DNA of 64,000 nt, taken from NCBI RefSeq assembly GCF_009765965.1, contig NZ_LMUL01000011.1:79173-143172 (forward strand), read 5' to 3'. Position 1 is the stretch's first letter. The number at the start of each line of letters is the position of its first letter. Positions 45,316 through 54,277 of the stretch are shown here, one piece after another. The position numbers were made by a program, and so were the translations under genes. The notes below the pieces were generated by a model that was given only the letters and a program-made list of their open reading frames with translations, ran no database searches and was not told the origin of the DNA. Origin of the DNA: Caulobacter sp. S45. GTDB lineage: Bacteria; Pseudomonadota; Alphaproteobacteria; Caulobacterales; Caulobacteraceae.

Positions 45316-45996
45316 TCAATATGAACCCTTTCGCAGCAAGACTGCGGGAACGGTTGCTATTAAGATAGCGATATATACCTTGAAACTATATGATCTTGAG
45401 AAGGCGACGTCCAAAGCAACGCGGCGTCGATAGGATACGTCGTTTCGGCCATTGACCTGCCAGAGCCCAGTTATGCCAGGCCGTACGGAGCAATATTCTT
45501 TGAAATAGCGTCGATAACGCCATACCTCGCTGACGACGATTGGGCGGGGCCCGACAAGGGTCATTTCGCCGCGAAGAACATTTATCAGCTGAGGAATCTC
45601 ATCCAGGCTGGATTTCCTCAGGAAGGACCCAAGCCGTGTGATTCTGGGATCGCACTTCAGCTTATGATCTCGATCCCATTCACATCGAGCGGCGGGATCC
45701 GTTGCGAGAAGGATCTTGAGTCGAGCCTCTGCATGGATCGCCATGCTGCGAAACTTGAGGCAGCGGAACATTCGACCCCCGCGGCCGATACGCGCCTGGA
45801 AATAGAGGGCCGGCCCTCCATCCTCAACCCATATCCCCACCGCGATTGCCACCATTAGCGGCGCAAGGAAAAGCAGCGCTATGGTCGCTAAGATCAAATC
45901 CGCTACGCGCGCCGCCGAGATGCCGCCGGGATTTGCGGTTGGGACGCTAACCGAATTCACAGTAAAGCGGGCGACCGTATCGAGCGCATCCACCAT
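45316..45996 (-). CDS. Priming sugar-1-phosphate transferase, ExoY/WcaJ family
   Basis: A 226-residue enzyme that would start repeat-unit assembly by moving a sugar-1-phosphate to undecaprenyl phosphate. One N-terminal hydrophobic hairpin (VADLILATIALLFLAPLMVAIAVGIW) is followed by the bacterial sugar transferase domain: ARIGRGGRMFRCLKFRSM, then DPRITRLGSFLRKSSLDEIPQLINVLRGEMTLVGPRP and RPGITGLWQVNGR. The short length, without the extra N-terminal domain of WcaJ, fits ExoY. AAGGGG lies 6 bases before the ATG at 45996; longer frames start at 46029 and 46074. Confidence 0.93.
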   Translation of the reverse strand: MVDALDTVARFTVNSVSVPTANPGGISAARVADLILATIALLFLAPLMVAIAVGIWVEDGGPALYFQARIGRGGRMFRCLKFRSMAIHAEARLKILLATDPAARCEWDRDHKLKCDPRITRLGSFLRKSSLDEIPQLINVLRGEMTLVGPRPIVVSEVWRYRRYFKEYCSVRPGITGLWQVNGRNDVSYRRRVALDVAFSRSYSFKVYIAILIATVPAVLLRKGSY

Positions 45997-46110
45997 GATT
46001 TGCCCCTTGCTCACCCCAAATCCTAGCATGGCGGAGAGGCGCGGACCACGCTTTTTTGCAGCGCAACATCGCATGTGCGAACAAAGAAATAGCCGTGCGC
46101 TAAGGACGAG

Positions 46111-47040
46111 CTATCGCCCAGAGGCCTGATCGGAATACCTATAGGCGCGGATATAGGCGATTGTCATGACAGAGGGGAATGGCGTGGTGGCGTCGGGATT
46201 CTTCGGCCAGTAGCCGCCGACAGCGAGGTTGGCGAGCATATACATCGGCACATTCATGTCCGACGGTGTCGGAAATTCCGCGACTGGCTGCCGGTCGACA
46301 TACCAGCGAATGGTTTGGTGGTTCCAGGCCACCCCATAAAGGTGGAAACCGCTCGCAGCGCCTTGAACCTTGACGGGAAAGCTATGGAACTTGGGAACGC
46401 CATTCTCGCGATAATGCGGCGTCGCGTAGATCGTCCCCGGGTCGTTTCCCAACATTTCCATAACGTCGAGTTCTGGCGGCCAGCCGCCGCCGCTTGGCAA
46501 CAGCCAGAACGCCGGCCAAAGACCTCGGCCGGCAGGGAGCTTGGCTTTCATTTCGAAGTAGCCATAGAGCTGGTGAAATGACTGACGGGTGGTGATGAGG
46601 CCAGAGGTGTAGGGAAGGCCCCATACCGAAGGCTTAGCCTGTTCCGGTGTTCGGTCGGCGGTGATGTCAAGCTGACCACCGTGCACCGAAAATGGGCTTA
46701 TACCGAGAGGAGTCGTTCCACCTCCGGTAAAGTTGGGGTCGACGTAGACCTGCTGCTCCCCATTGGAGGGGAGAGTGCGGCTTGCTCGCGCATTTGCGTC
46801 GCCGTACCCGAAGTTCGTCTGCCACTTTCCTGGGTTAAAGGGGCGTGCGTCAAATCCCTGAAAATCACTGGAGAAAGAGAGCGTTAGCGACTCAGGCTCG
46901 GACGGAAGATGGATCGTGCGCTCTTGGGAATTCGAAGCGACGCCGTCCTTGGCGCTAGCGGCTGGGCGGGCGACCATTACCGCGATGCAGGCCAGAATCA
47001 AGGCGCAAGCTGGGCGAACCAAGGACGTCGATGGGCGCAT
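46111..47040 (-). CDS. Secreted GH16 glycanase (Sec-dependent, ExoK-like)
   Basis: A 309-residue secreted beta-glycanase. The signal peptide (ACALILACIAVMVARPAASA) ends near residue 30. The GH16 domain carries ELDVME at 190-195 (nucleophile Glu190, acid/base Glu195). It is paralogous to the GH16 domain of the RTX protein at 4748-7564: NFGYG, SNGEQQVYVDP, GGTTPLGISPFS and YGYFEMKAKLP all have close counterparts there. Having a Sec-exported and a type I-exported GH16 enzyme mirrors ExoK and ExsH, which trim succinoglycan. It is encoded just before the priming transferase gene. Confidence 0.92.
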   Translation of the reverse strand: MRPSTSLVRPACALILACIAVMVARPAASAKDGVASNSQERTIHLPSEPESLTLSFSSDFQGFDARPFNPGKWQTNFGYGDANARASRTLPSNGEQQVYVDPNFTGGGTTPLGISPFSVHGGQLDITADRTPEQAKPSVWGLPYTSGLITTRQSFHQLYGYFEMKAKLPAGRGLWPAFWLLPSGGGWPPELDVMEMLGNDPGTIYATPHYRENGVPKFHSFPVKVQGAASGFHLYGVAWNHQTIRWYVDRQPVAEFPTPSDMNVPMYMLANLAVGGYWPKNPDATTPFPSVMTIAYIRAYRYSDQASGR

Positions 47041-47054
47041 CGGAGGCCTTCTTG

Positions 47055-48023
47055 CTATGCGGAGACGTGAGATGAACGGGCGACACGTCGCGACATCCGA
47101 TCGCGAACGGTCTGAGCGAGGATATAGGAGATGGAGCGGGGTCGGTTTAGCATGTGAAGCACCGCCCGGGTCATCCCTTGCCGTTGGCGAGTGGAAAGCA
47201 CCTCGCGAAGATCGATTCGCTGGCGGATGCTGGCGGCATGCGCGCGCACAGCAATCCGGTCGTCCCGCGTCAAGCCAGACAAATTCGCCAGGTTAAGATC
47301 AGCCTGCAGCAGCGCCTTTAGATCGTCTATGCCGTGCCGTCCGCTCAACGAGGAGGGGCGCTCCACAGCGACATATCCGCAGGCGGTGACCAACTTCATT
47401 CTCGCTCCAGCTGCGAGGGCCGAGGCGTATAAGATATAATCTTCCCCAAGTCGGAGCGAGGGGTCGTATCGAAGGCCATGCCCCTCCAAAAAGGATCGGC
47501 TCATCAGCGGCTTCAAAAATCCCAATTCGCGACGTTCTCGACCAGGCTTAGAGATATTGCCGACTACAAAATGCGAAAAGCTGAGGGCAACATCTAGATT
47601 TTCATTGTCAAAAAGATGGCCGAAAACTTTGTCGGGCGAGGACGCTAGCGAGAAGGCCAGATCGTCACCCAGTAAATCGCAATCATGCCAATGCTCGAGC
47701 ATTTTTGCGAGACGGCCCTCTCGCATGTAATCGTCGGCGTCCAGAACGCAGACGACCGGCGAGCGACTCTTCGACATGGCAAAGTTGCGAGCGGCCGCTG
47801 GCCCTTGATTCTGCTCAAACCGATGAACGCTCAAACGACCACCGACGTCGGCGACATCGAGCGCGAGACGGGCAGTGGCGTCTTGGGACCCGTCATCAAC
47901 CACGACGACCTCTGCGGCTTCCGGTTGAGCCAACGCAGAGCTAACGGCCCGCTGTATAGTATCCCTGGCGTCTTTAGCCGCAATAATGACACAGACGGGA
48001 TTGGACGAAGCCGGAGAGCTCAT
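47055..48023 (-). CDS. Glycosyltransferase family 2
   Basis: A 322-residue GT2 enzyme. VCVIIAAKDARDTIQRAVSSAL opens the fold, then VVVVDDGSQDATARLALDV and NQGPAAARNFAMSKSRSPVVCVLDADDYMREGRL with the DAD metal motif, and LRLGEDYILYASAL further on. It resembles the GT2 proteins at 15278 and 48227, suggesting related, perhaps duplicated, enzymes. Transcribed divergently from the 48227 gene. Sugar specificity unknown. Confidence 0.9.
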   Translation of the reverse strand: MSSPASSNPVCVIIAAKDARDTIQRAVSSALAQPEAAEVVVVDDGSQDATARLALDVADVGGRLSVHRFEQNQGPAAARNFAMSKSRSPVVCVLDADDYMREGRLAKMLEHWHDCDLLGDDLAFSLASSPDKVFGHLFDNENLDVALSFSHFVVGNISKPGRERRELGFLKPLMSRSFLEGHGLRYDPSLRLGEDYILYASALAAGARMKLVTACGYVAVERPSSLSGRHGIDDLKALLQADLNLANLSGLTRDDRIAVRAHAASIRQRIDLREVLSTRQRQGMTRAVLHMLNRPRSISYILAQTVRDRMSRRVARSSHVSA

Positions 48024-48226
48024 AGCGACGCTCCTAACAATAAGACGCTGCTCTGAGGGCTGCGCATTTGGAGCTTGCGGTGAGATCGATCACGTGATGC
48101 ATCCTGACTTTCGCCGTTCTACGCCGGCTGTGGCATAAGGCATTTGCGCTGAGTAGTCACCTAGCGGCCGGCGCACGATTTCCCGCGCTAGCGTGAAATC
48201 CATATCCAAGGCAGAAGGATCCAGAC

Positions 48227-49219
48227 TTGCCTACGATCAGCGTCCTTATCGCGGCGTATAACGCAGAGGGGTTTTTGCACCGGGCCGTGGAGTCGGCTGT
48301 GGGCCAAACGCATCCTCCGCTAGAGGTGATCATCGTCGACGACGCCTCCACGGACGCCACGCTCGAGACCGCTCGCCTGCTCGCCCAGCGTCACGCCTGC
48401 GTACGCATCGTCGCCCTTAGCGAAAATGGCGGCCCCGCAAAGGCGCGCAACGCCGGATTGGATGTCGCGCTGGGCGACTGGGTCGCCATTCTAGATGCGG
48501 ACGACGCCTTTGTCGCCAACCGGCTGGAGACTCTAAATCGCAACATGGGGGCCACGGACGTCGATATCGTCGCCGATAATTTCCGTTTTTTTGACCCCGC
48601 CTCCGATTGGACGAGCGGTCCTGCCTTAGTCGACGAGCGAGAAACCTTTTTGATTGATCGCTACAACTTTGTAGACCATGCCCGACCCTATAACCCCCAA
48701 CCCGACTGGGGCTTATTAAAGCCAATATTTCGCCGAGAGTTCCTTAACACGCACAATTTGCGATACCCGGTGGAGTCTCGACACGGAGAAGATTTTCTCT
48801 TTATCGTGTCGGCGCTGCTCCTGGGCGCGCGTTACCAATTTTTCCGTAACCCTGGATATTTATACACGATCCGAACGTCTGGCATGAGCCGCACGCGACT
48901 GAATTACCAGGCCCAGGTCGACCAGAGCGTCGCATTGCTTTCCCTTGCCGAGGTGAGAGGCGACGCGCGAATGCAGCGCTTGCTAAGACGGCGGATTTCC
49001 GCAGTCAGGCGCCTTGCGGTCGAAAGGCGCTTGGACGACATCGTGAGCGGCGGGGAGCCCGGGCAGCTCGCGCGCGCTTTCCTAAACGCCAACATGTGGC
49101 GGCCCCTTTCCAAGCGGGCCCTGACGAAGACCCGCAGTGCGGTGCGAAAGTGGCGTAGTTCGCGCCAGGTCCGTCCGGGTTCCGACGTTCCCACTGAAGA
49201 GGCCGAAAAACGGCCTTGA
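48227..49219 (+). CDS. Glycosyltransferase family 2 (ExoO-like)
   Basis: A 330-residue GT2 enzyme starting at TTG, supported by AAGGA 7 bases upstream. Motifs: ISVLIAAYNAEGFLHRAVESAV, VIIVDDASTDATLETA, NGGPAKARNAGLDVALGDWVAILDADDAF and ESRHGEDFLFIVSALL. The C-terminal 80 residues are basic and may lie against the membrane. It stands divergent to the GT2 gene at 47055 with a 200-base shared promoter region. Confidence 0.9.
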   Translation: MPTISVLIAAYNAEGFLHRAVESAVGQTHPPLEVIIVDDASTDATLETARLLAQRHACVRIVALSENGGPAKARNAGLDVALGDWVAILDADDAFVANRLETLNRNMGATDVDIVADNFRFFDPASDWTSGPALVDERETFLIDRYNFVDHARPYNPQPDWGLLKPIFRREFLNTHNLRYPVESRHGEDFLFIVSALLLGARYQFFRNPGYLYTIRTSGMSRTRLNYQAQVDQSVALLSLAEVRGDARMQRLLRRRISAVRRLAVERRLDDIVSGGEPGQLARAFLNANMWRPLSKRALTKTRSAVRKWRSSRQVRPGSDVPTEEAEKRP

Positions 49220-49232
49220 GCCGACGCTTGAC

Positions 49233-49252
49233 CCGCCCCCAGAGAGGGGCGG
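49233..49252 (+). terminator. Possible terminator after the GT2 gene
   Basis: CCGCCCC-cagaga-GGGGCGG forms a 7-bp GC stem 13 bases beyond the stop codon. A second small hairpin (ggccg-aaaaa-cggcc, 49201-49215) overlaps the end of the gene. No strong T-tract follows, so confidence is moderate. Confidence 0.42.
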
Positions 49253-49402
49253 CTCTAGGCCACAACCTTAAGCGCGCCAAGCCAAGCGAACGCTCATGAA
49301 AATGTCGGTTTGCGCTCGCGGACCGCTTACAGACACAATGCACCTGTTAATTCGAGCCCGGCTCATGTAGAGCACGGCCGGCCATTGAGGACGAGTGAAG
49401 CG

Positions 49403-50707
49403 ATGCGGGTGACTGTCGTCGGAGCAGGGTATGTCGGCCTTGTATCTAGTGCATGCTTTGCAGATTTTGGCCATGAGGTCACATGCATCGACAACGACCC
49501 TCATAAAATTGATCGCCTAAAAGCGGGGCAAATGCCGATTTTCGAACCGGGGTTAGACCAGCTTGTGGCCACAAATGTTCGCGAACAGCGACTGGTGTTT
49601 GGCACTAACCTCGGCGAGGCGGTGAGCAGTGCAGATGCAGTCTTTGTCGCCGTCGGGACCCCCTCGCGCCGAGGAGATGGGCACGCCGATCTGACTTATG
49701 TTTACGCCGCAGCCGAAGAAATTGCGAAGTCTATTTCCGGATTCACAGTCATCGTCATGAAGTCGACTGTTCCAGTAGGCACAGGCGATGAAGTCGAAGC
49801 AATTTTCGGCCAACGCCACTCTGCAGAAACGTTCGCTGTCGTGTCGAACCCGGAGTTCCTGCGCGAAGGGGCGGCCATCAACGACTTCAAGCGGCCGGAT
49901 CGTGTCGTTGTCGGAACTGACAACGACAAGGCCAAGGCGATCATGAGAGAGTTATATCGCCCTCTTTATCTGAACGAAACGCCGATTGTCTTCACATCAC
50001 GACGGACGTCAGAGCTGATAAAGTATGCGGCCAACGGTTTCTTGGCGATGAAGATTACTTTTATTAATGAAATCGCAGATCTCTGCGAAGCAGTAGGCGC
50101 AGATGTTCAGCATGTTGCGAAAGGTATCGGCCTCGACGGACGGATAGGGTCCAAATTCCTGCATGCCGGCCCTGGCTATGGAGGGTCATGCTTTCCCAAA
50201 GACACCAAGGCGCTGGCCCGGACGGCGGTGGATGCTGGCGTGCCGTTCAAACTGATTGAGACAACCATCGACGTCAACGATAGGCGCAAGACCGCGATGG
50301 CGGAGAAGGTCACCCAAGCGCTGGGCGGGGAGGTGAGCGGCAAGCGTATCTGCGTGCTCGGGCTCACCTTCAAGCCCAACACCGATGATATGAGAGATGC
50401 CCCGTCCCTAACTATCATTCCCGCGCTCCAGGCCGCGGGCGCAGAGATTTCCGCGTTCGACCCGGAGGGGATCGAGGAGGCGCAGCGAGTTTTGACCGGG
50501 GTCAGGTTTGCGTCAGGCGCTTATGATGCTGCGGAAGCCACGGACGCGATCGTTATCGCCACCGAGTGGGATCAGTTCAGAGCCTTGGATTTCACTCGCC
50601 TGAAAGGGGTGATGCGCTCGCCAGTTATGGTGGATTTGCGCAACATCTACCGTCCGGAGGACATGCGCTCGCTTGGTTTCACCTATTCGAGCATAGGCCG
50701 GAGCTGA
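49403..50707 (+). CDS. ugd: UDP-glucose 6-dehydrogenase
   Basis: A 434-residue cytoplasmic enzyme that oxidises UDP-glucose to UDP-glucuronate with two NAD. The Rossmann motif GAGYVGL is at residues 7-13. The catalytic Cys263 is in GPGYGGSCFPKDTKAL, and the substrate-binding NGFLAMKITFINEIADLCE region is intact. The C-terminal domain has LGLTFKPNTDDMRDAPSL. The start at 49403 gives the canonical MRVTVVGAGYVGL opening; the frame extends upstream to 49310 without support. The product implies a uronic acid in the polysaccharide. Confidence 0.96.
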   Translation: MRVTVVGAGYVGLVSSACFADFGHEVTCIDNDPHKIDRLKAGQMPIFEPGLDQLVATNVREQRLVFGTNLGEAVSSADAVFVAVGTPSRRGDGHADLTYVYAAAEEIAKSISGFTVIVMKSTVPVGTGDEVEAIFGQRHSAETFAVVSNPEFLREGAAINDFKRPDRVVVGTDNDKAKAIMRELYRPLYLNETPIVFTSRRTSELIKYAANGFLAMKITFINEIADLCEAVGADVQHVAKGIGLDGRIGSKFLHAGPGYGGSCFPKDTKALARTAVDAGVPFKLIETTIDVNDRRKTAMAEKVTQALGGEVSGKRICVLGLTFKPNTDDMRDAPSLTIIPALQAAGAEISAFDPEGIEEAQRVLTGVRFASGAYDAAEATDAIVIATEWDQFRALDFTRLKGVMRSPVMVDLRNIYRPEDMRSLGFTYSSIGRS

Positions 50708-50853
50708 TAGCGGCTCCGTCGCCCCGACAGCGCCAAAGGCGTCGCTTGTGGGCGAGCGCTCGCTGCGCGCCTCGCCTCGAACGACGGCCAGCGCGCCTGA
50801 GGGCTGCGTTTCGCGGGCGGAGTAGGGGCCCCCTTATAGGACGGCCGAGTGAT

Positions 50854-52371
50854 TCAGGTCTTCTTGGGCAACCAACGCCGTATCGGTGCGGGGAGCGCGC
50901 CCGCAAATCGGGCCTGGAATTCCTGTCCAACCTCAGGCGCAGCCAAAAGCACAAAGGCGGCATAGGTTGGGGGACTGACCAAGCCAATAACGGCGACCGT
51001 CAGAAACCAATTTCCGGAGAAAAACGGGAGCTTCGCAGCAATTATGCCGACTCCCACGCTTAGGCAAGACAGACCGAGCGGTTTCAAATACAGCATCATA
51101 ACTTTCGCTAACGAGACCCCCGATTTGGAGAAAACAGTATAAACGAATACTGGCTGTGTAACTCCATAGAACGTCGCGACCGCAATCGCAACGCCGTATC
51201 CACCAAAGAAAATAGCGGCAGGTATTACTAAGCAAAAGAATATTGGCACCTGGATGGCGCAGTACTTCAAGGTTAGGTGAAACTTCCCCTGAGCAGCAAG
51301 CAGCGATCCCGCGATCCATGACATGCCGTCAAGTGCGATGCCGATGCTCAAAATTTGGATTAAAGGGATGGCGGGCAGCCACTTGGTGTGAAACATGCCT
51401 CTTAGGATCGGATCCGCGGTAGCTGCTTCAAGCAGCGCGATCGGAAAAATGCAGTAAGATAAAAGCTTGGCCGCCTTCAACGCGGCTTCTCCCTGCCGCC
51501 GGGGGTCCGATCTCAACTGGGTGAGAGCAGGAAAGATAACCTGATTAAAGTTGCCCGCCAAAATCCAAACAGGCTGCGCCGCCAGGCGAAAAGCGAAATA
51601 GTACTGACCGAGCGCCACTCGGGTGACAACTAGACCTAAGACAAAATAATCGCCCTGGTTAATAAATCCAATTAATATCGTGGTGAGGGAAGTCGACACG
51701 CTCCTCCCGAAGAGAAACTTCCACTTCTTTATTCGCGGATTAAGATTAAGTCCTCTGCCGGCGACTCGCCAGTAGACGATGGCTCGGATAATAGCGATTA
51801 TGGGAGGGGGAAGGACAAAGCTGTATGCGCCATATCCCCGCCAGGCAAGAAAGATCGTTAAGGCGGTTTGGAAGGTCAACTCTGCGGAACCGTATCCGGC
51901 GATAAAGCCGAAGCGCATTCGCGACCTCAAGATAATCCCGGGGACGCTGGACAACGCCCCAAGCGGCATCGCGACGGCCACAAGCGCGAGCAGACTCACC
52001 AACTGGGGCGCCCGGTATAAGATTGCGGCCGCGGGCGATATCGCGAGCACCAAGCTCGCGGTGATGAGCGATAAGGTCAAGCTTATTCCAAAGGCAGCCC
52101 CCATCCAAAAGCGCATTCGTTCGTGGCGCTGCAGGACGACGTTGTCGACCCCGAAGCTCACAAGTGTCGCGGTCAGGGCCGTCACGGTGTTAGCCAAACC
52201 GATAAGGCCGAAATCCGCCGGCTGCAAAAGCAGCGCGAGGGCAAACTGGCTCACTACGCTCAACGCACGCGCAACCCCGTTCTGAGCCAGGGCGTAGATC
52301 AATCCGTGAAGCGCGCGGCGGCCGAGGTTTCCGTGTTGAGCGTTTGGCGGGCGTTTTGTGTTCAGGTCCAT
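50854..52371 (-). CDS. Wzx-like polysaccharide flippase (PST/MATE type)
   Basis: A 505-residue membrane protein with about twelve helices that would flip lipid-linked repeat units to the periplasm. The N-terminus (ALHGLIYALAQNGVARALSVVSQFALALLLQPADFGLIGLA region) is typical of the PST flippase family, including the LxPxxFG motif that follows helix one. KKWKFLFGRSVSTSLTTILIGFINQGDYFVLG marks the middle. The gene is convergent with ugd. It fits the Wzx role required by the Wzy-like and Wzc-like proteins in the window. Confidence 0.9.
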   Translation of the reverse strand: MDLNTKRPPNAQHGNLGRRALHGLIYALAQNGVARALSVVSQFALALLLQPADFGLIGLANTVTALTATLVSFGVDNVVLQRHERMRFWMGAAFGISLTLSLITASLVLAISPAAAILYRAPQLVSLLALVAVAMPLGALSSVPGIILRSRMRFGFIAGYGSAELTFQTALTIFLAWRGYGAYSFVLPPPIIAIIRAIVYWRVAGRGLNLNPRIKKWKFLFGRSVSTSLTTILIGFINQGDYFVLGLVVTRVALGQYYFAFRLAAQPVWILAGNFNQVIFPALTQLRSDPRRQGEAALKAAKLLSYCIFPIALLEAATADPILRGMFHTKWLPAIPLIQILSIGIALDGMSWIAGSLLAAQGKFHLTLKYCAIQVPIFFCLVIPAAIFFGGYGVAIAVATFYGVTQPVFVYTVFSKSGVSLAKVMMLYLKPLGLSCLSVGVGIIAAKLPFFSGNWFLTVAVIGLVSPPTYAAFVLLAAPEVGQEFQARFAGALPAPIRRWLPKKT

Positions 52372-52919
52372 GGGACTCGCAAATGGCTTTCGAGTTGCAG
52401 GCCCTGGCGGTCGCCAAGTTGGAAGGATGAGAGCCGGATTCGCGAGCCGTTTAGCCTTTCCTGTTCAAGGTGCAAACCCGTCTTTTGGCCCAACCCCGAG
52501 GCAGAGTGACGTTTACACGCCCGCGCGCCTAAGCGATGCGCCAACGCTGAGCTCTACAGCAGATCTCGGCGGACCGAAAAAGACAAATGAACCGCGTGCA
52601 AGTCTGGGGCCATCACCCGAGACGAGAGCGGATTGAGCTTGTCACATGTCATCTGGAACAAAAGCGAACGCCTCCGCAGGCGCCGCTGTGCGCCTTAGGG
52701 CCCCTGATCGAAGGTCAGGGTGTGGCCGCTTTTCTGACGTTGACGGGAGTGATCGTAAGCGCGTTGATTCTTTTCGCGGAAGGATATGTCATATTGACGT
52801 TTAACGTCGGCATCTTGCGGCGCTTTCCTCACCGGGCAAACCGCGAGCGCCTTGTCAACCGTTTGCCGGTTTGACAAAAGCTGGTCAAAATCAATTTCGG
52901 CCTCCGAGGATCACGTCCA
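52372..52919. other. Gap between flippase and GT4 genes
   Basis: The gap carries the divergent promoters of the flippase and the GT4 gene. A plus-strand frame at 52587-52874 contains one hydrophobic stretch (FLTLTGVIVSALILFAEGYVIL) but has no domain and no clear ribosome site, so I do not call it. Confidence 0.4.
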
Positions 52920-53996
52920 TTGAAGATCTTGATGGCGAGCGCCCAAGCCTATCTTCCCCAGGCCTCAGGGGGTGCGCAGTCCAGCACACACGAGTTATCG
53001 GTGGAGCTCATCCAGCGGGGACACGAGGTGGCTGTCATATCCAGCCTCGCGGGAAATGGATGGCTCGGGGTAAGAGACCGGGTGCTGCTGAAGATTGGGG
53101 GGAGGCGCGCGGTGCGCGACGACATAATGGGCTATCCGGCTTACCGAGCCTGGGCCGCGTCAACTGCAGCGAAAGAGGTCGTCCGGCGGGTTCAGCCCGA
53201 TGTCGCTGTTGTCCCGACCTTCAAGGGCGTACCGCTGGCAGCCGCGTTGCTGGAAGCCGGCGTTCCGGTCGTGATCTATCTGAGAGACGTCGAATTCCAC
53301 GAACTTGGGGGCGAACTCGCGGACCTGCGAGGAGTGCGCTTCTTAGCCAATTCTGGGTTCACAGCTCGCCGCTACCGAGAGCAGTATGGCGTGAACGCCA
53401 CCGTTGTTCCCCCTTTCTTTAAAGCCGATCTTTATAAGACGTCGACTTCGGGCCGCTATGTCACGTTCGTAAATCCCCATCGTAATAAAGGGGTCGAAAT
53501 CGCGCTACAGCTCGCCGAACGCTGTCCCGATATTCCATTTTGTTTCGTAGAGGGTTGGAAACTGCCTGAGGCTGATGATCGGTGGCTTAGGCAGCGGCTC
53601 AAAGAAGTCCCCAATGTCTCGGTCAAGCCGCGGACGCCGCGAATGGCGGAGATCTATGCAGAGACCAAAATCCTGCTTGCCCCGAGCCAGTGGGAGGAGG
53701 CGTGGGGAAGGGTGGTCTCGGAGGCGCATTTCAGCGGCATCCCAACCCTGGCGACTCGGATAGGCGGATTGCCAGAATCGGTGGGATTGGGAGGGGTCCT
53801 CATTGAAAGGGATGCACCCATAGAGGCGTGGGTGAACGAGTTGCGCCGGCTTTGGGATGACCCTCAAGCCTATAAGAGGGCTTCTGCGGCCGCAATCCAG
53901 TACTCGCTCAGAGATGAGATCGACCGCGACAAGCAGGTCAATGGCGTGCTGGGGGTGCTCGAAGAGGCGGTCGTCGCTCGGGCGGGCTTGAACTAG
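52920..53996 (+). CDS. Glycosyltransferase family 4
   Basis: A 358-residue GT-B enzyme starting at TTG (MKILMASAQAYLPQASGGAQ, with the GGxQ acceptor-side motif). The donor half has YVTFVNPHRNKGVEIALQLAERCP, then IYAETKILLAPSQWEEAWGRVVSEAHFSGIPTLATRIGGLPE, containing the paired Glu motif of retaining GT4 enzymes. It would add one sugar to the EPS repeat unit. The ribosome site before the TTG is weak (GAGGAT). Confidence 0.9.
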   Translation: MKILMASAQAYLPQASGGAQSSTHELSVELIQRGHEVAVISSLAGNGWLGVRDRVLLKIGGRRAVRDDIMGYPAYRAWAASTAAKEVVRRVQPDVAVVPTFKGVPLAAALLEAGVPVVIYLRDVEFHELGGELADLRGVRFLANSGFTARRYREQYGVNATVVPPFFKADLYKTSTSGRYVTFVNPHRNKGVEIALQLAERCPDIPFCFVEGWKLPEADDRWLRQRLKEVPNVSVKPRTPRMAEIYAETKILLAPSQWEEAWGRVVSEAHFSGIPTLATRIGGLPESVGLGGVLIERDAPIEAWVNELRRLWDDPQAYKRASAAAIQYSLRDEIDRDKQVNGVLGVLEEAVVARAGLN

Positions 53997-54277
53997 CGAT
54001 CAAGGACGACTGACGCCTGCTCGTCGATCCCACCCTCGGCGCGGTCGATCCGGGCGCGCCCGTGGGGTATCTGATCGATTGGGACGGCGAAAGCCCTAAC
54101 GTAGCGGTGAACCCCTCGGGACTTCCATCGACCCCTCACTCTTCCCCCCTCGTCGGCTGCAGGGCGCGCGCCCCAGATGACCCAGCCGAGCAACCAGGGC
54201 TTTCTCGCGCCTGGTGGGCGCGTGAGCGCACAGCAGTGTACCGTCCAGTGTTAGCAACTAGACTTGCTGAAAAACGT

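Noticed and set aside
52587..52874. 95-codon plus-strand frame with one hydrophobic stretch
   Set aside because: Start unsupported and the rest of the translation is uncharacteristic; kept only as a note in the gap entry.
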